Shown here piece after piece: positions 61,391 through 64,000 of a stretch of DNA of 64,000 nt. The translations under genes and the position numbers were made by a program. Under the pieces are notes generated by a model. That model did not search any database. It was not told the origin of the DNA and saw only the letters and a program-made list of their open reading frames with translations. Within the stretch, counting starts at the first letter, position 1. Each line of letters begins with the position of its first letter. The DNA comes from Canna indica (lineage: Eukaryota; Streptophyta; Magnoliopsida; Zingiberales; Cannaceae): the NCBI GenBank assembly GCA_034359265.1, contig CP136898.1:54549501-54613500 (forward strand), written 5' to 3'.

Positions 61391-64000
61391 GTGAATGTTC
61401 TGGAGTCGCTCGGGACTGAGATTGCTGGGCGTTTCGAGTCGATACCCCGTTGTTCAATCAGTCGGCTTCGTTCAAGATTCTATTCGAAAAATCTTGCAAT
61501 TTTTTGCATTAGTCTGTCAAAAATAACTCGATTAACAACTTCTCCCATCACAGTGAATGTTCTGGAGTCGCTTGAGACACAGATTTCTGGTCGTTTCGAG
61601 CCGATACCCCGAAGTTCAATCCGTAGGCTTCGTTCAAGATTCTATTCGAAAAATCTTGCAATTCTTTGCAATAGTCTATAAAAAATAACTCGATTAACAA
61701 CTTCTCCCATCACAGTGAATGTTCTGGAGTCGCTTGAGACTCAGATTGCTGGGCGTTTCGAGTCGATACCCCAAAGTTCAATCCGTAGGCTTCGTTCAAG
61801 ATTCTATTCGAAAAATCTTGCAATTCTTTGCAATAGTCTATAAAAAATAACTCGATTAACAACTTCTCCCATCACAGTGAATGTTCTGGAGTCGCTCGAG
61901 ACTCAGATTGCTGGGCGTTTTGAGTCGATGCCCCGCTGTTCAATCAGTCGGCTTCGTTCAAGATTCTATTCGAAAAATCTTGCAATTCTTTGCATTAGTC
62001 TGTCAAAAATAACTCGATTAACAACTTCTCCCATCACAGTGAATGTTCTGGAGTCGCTCGTGACTTAGATTTCTGGTCGTTTCGAGTCGATACCCCGAAG
62101 TTCAATCCGTAGTCTTCGTTCAAGATTCTATTCGAAAAATTTTGCAATTCTTTGCAATAGTCTATAAAAAATAACTCGATTAACAACTTCTCCTATCACA
62201 GATAATGTTCTGGAGTCGCTCGAGACTCAGATTGCTGGGTGTTTTGAGTCGATACCCCGCTGTTCAATTAGTCGGCTTCGTTCAAGATTCTATTCGAAAA
62301 ATCTTGCAATTCTTTGCATTAGTCTGTCAAAAATAACTCGATTAACAACTTCTCCCATCACAGTGAATGTTTTGGAGTCGCTCGTGACTTAGATTTCTGG
62401 TCGTTTCGAGTCGATACCCCGAAGTTCAATCCGTAGTCTTCGTTCAAGATTCTATTTGAAAAATCTTGCAATTCTTTGCAATAGTCTATAAAAAATAACT
62501 CGATTAACAACTTCTCCCATCACAGATAATGTTCTGGAGTCGCTCGAGACTCAGATTGCTGGGTGTTTTGAGTCGATACCCCGCTGTTCAATTAGTCGGC
62601 TTCGTTCAAGATTCTATTTGAAAAATCTTGCAATTCTTTGCATTAGTCTGTCAAAAATAACTCGATTAACAACTTCTCCCATCACAGTGAATGTTCTGGA
62701 GTCGCTTGAGACACAAATTTTTGGTCGTTTCGAGCTGATACCCCGAAGTTCAATCCGTAGGCTTCGTTCAAGATTCTATTCGAAAAATCTTGCAATTCTT
62801 TGCAATAGTCTGTAAAAAATAACTCGATTAACAACTTATCCCATCACAGTGAATGTTCTGGAGTCGCTCGAGACTCAGATTGCTGGGCGTTTCGAGTCGA
62901 TACCCCGCTGTTCAATAAGTCGGCTTCGTTCAAGATTCTATTCAAAAAATCTTTCAATTCTTTGCATTAGTCTGTCAAAAATAACTCGATTAACAACTTC
63001 TCCCATCACAGTGAATGTTCTGGAGTCGCTCGACACTCAGATTTCTGGTCGTTTCGAGTCGATATCCCGAAGTTCAATCCGTAGGCTTCGTTCAAGATTC
63101 TATTCGAAAAATCTTGCAATTCTTTGCAATAGTCTATAAAAAATAACTCGATTAACAACTTCTCCCATCACAGTGAATGTTCTGGAGTCGCTCGAGACTC
63201 AGATTGCTGGGCATTTTGAGTCGATACCCCGCTGTTCAATCAGTCGGCTTCGTTCAAGATTCTATTCGAAAAATCTTGCAATTCTTTGCATTAGTCTGTC
63301 AAAAATAACTCGATTAACAACTTCTCCCATCACAGTGAATGTTCTGGAGTCGCTCGTGACTTAGATTTCTGGTCATTTCGAGTCGATACCCCGAAGTTCA
63401 ATCCGTAGTCTTCGTTCAAGATTCTATTCGAAAAATCTTGCAATTCATTGCAATAGTCTATAAAAAATAACTCGATTAACAACTTCTCCCATCACAGATA
63501 ATGTTCTGGAGTCGCTCGAGACTCAGATTGCTGGGTGTTTTGAGTCGATACCCCGCTGTTCAATTAGTCGGCTTCGTTCAAGATTCTATTCGAAAAATCT
63601 TGCAATTCTTTGCATTAGTCTGTCAAAAATAACTCGATTAACAACTTCTCCCATCACAGTGAATGTTCTGGAGTCGCTCGTGACTTAGATTTCTGGTCGT
63701 TTCGAGTCGATACCCCGAAGTTCAATCCGTAGTCTTCGTTCAAGATTCTATTCGAAAAATCTTGCAATTCTTTGCAATAGTCTATAAAAAATAACTCGAT
63801 TAACAACTTCTCCCATCACAGATAATGTTCTGGAGTCGCTCGAGACTCAGATTGCTGGGTGTTTTGAGTCGATACCCCGCTGTTCAATTAGTCGGCTTCG
63901 TTCAAGATTCTATTCGAAAAATCTTGCAATTCTTTGCATTAGTCTGTCAAAAATAACTCGATTAACAACTTCTCCCATCACAGTGAATGTTCTGGAGTCG
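61391..64000 (+). repeat. Higher-order repeat, 17-mer, copy 3 (cut by window end)
   Basis: 2,610 of 2,754 bp are present. All markers recur (for example CTCCTATCACAG at 62,194 and GTTTTGGAGTC at 62,372). One private base was found, T at 62457 (CTATTTGAAAA). The series probably continues beyond the window. Confidence 0.9.

Larger units (their letters stand above)
1..64000. repeat. Satellite DNA array of 162-bp monomers filling the window
   Basis: Every base belongs to a head-to-tail array of a 162-bp monomer. Both window edges cut through a monomer: position 1 corresponds to monomer base 100, and the last 34 bases are the start of another copy. Landmarks in each unit are CATCACAGTGAATG, GGAGTCGCTC, TTTCGAGTCGATACCCC, GGCTTCGTTCAAGATT, AAAAATCTTGCAATT and AATAACTCGATTAAC. 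From the G at 80 to the G at 63983 there are 394 monomers with a net +75 bp of indels. No unique sequence, transposon or inversion interrupts the array. This is satellite organisation as known from eukaryotic heterochromatin; a centromeric or pericentromeric site is inference. I do not recognise the family or species. Confidence 0.97.

Noticed and set aside
80..63364. More than a hundred plus-strand open frames of 63-315 codons with a common 54-residue repeat
   Set aside because: They are the 162-bp monomer read in one frame. Most begin at GTG within CACAGTGAATG, end at the TAA of B monomers, and are shifted by the 2-bp insertions and 1-bp deletions. About 54 codons without a stop in one of six frames is not unusual at 43% GC. 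No promoter, ribosome binding site or intron structure supports them.
1..64000. CRISPR array
   Set aside because: Repeats are long (162 bp) and directly joined; there are no unique spacers, no leader and no cas genes.
1..64000. Telomeric or microsatellite DNA
   Set aside because: No TTAGG, TTTAGGG or other short tandem motif occurs; the only short homopolymers are A6-7 and T6 inside the monomer.
1..64000. Identification as a named satellite of a given species
   Set aside because: I do not recognise the monomer as any named satellite known to me. A homology search of the 162-bp consensus against repeat databases and genome assemblies would decide it.
55883..64000. Assembly artefact as the cause of the near-identical 17-mers
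   Set aside because: Not excluded, but each copy has private substitutions (57501, 58686, 59310, 62457) and the same module is seen in older, diverged units to the left, so a true tandem series is more likely.

Overview
The whole window is one uninterrupted eukaryotic satellite-DNA array. I see no gene, RNA gene, transposon or single-copy DNA on either strand. The unit is a 162-bp monomer (about 43% GC) repeated head to tail. Two monomer types, A and B, differ at about nine of 162 positions and mostly alternate, so the working unit is a 324-bp dimer. Reading from the first recurring GTGAATG (G at 80) to the last (G at 63983), the array resolves into exactly 394 monomers. The length departs from 394 x 162 by +75 bp, and this is fully explained by 34 two-base insertions, two ten-base insertions and thirteen one-base deletions.

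The organism cannot be named from this sequence. Satellite arrays of this size, unit length and organisation are eukaryotic and usually lie in centromeric or pericentromeric heterochromatin; that location is inference. CpG is not depleted in the consensus (10 CpG, observed/expected about 1.3), which hints at a genome with little CpG methylation, such as many insects, but a plant or another lineage is not excluded.

Layout, with block boundaries placed at the G of GTGAATG: 1-11.6 kb is a heterogeneous mosaic with runs of A monomers, a 1,796-bp duplication, a copied segment 5,051 bp away and three 324-bp dimers in tandem. 11.6-19.4 kb holds four copies of a block of about 1.0-1.3 kb and a 650-bp tandem pair. 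19.4-26.9 kb holds 1,296- and 1,297-bp eight-monomer repeats. 26.9-36.6 kb holds three copies of a 1,946-bp twelve-monomer block at a spacing of about 3,892 bp. From about 37 kb a derived subfamily (A' and B') appears and persists to the end, first in 1,946-bp and long-range 7,620-bp duplications (37-48 kb). It then occurs in a series of higher-order repeats sharing one start module: 19-mer, 13-mer, 14-mer, 13-mer, and then a 17-mer of 2,754 bp present almost three times (55,883-64,000) with only four differences found by eye.

The 54-codon open frames that run through the array follow from 162 being a multiple of three and are not considered genes. The interest lies in repeat evolution: a few marker mutations trace unequal exchange, chimeric monomers switch the A/B phase, and the right side appears to have been homogenised most recently.
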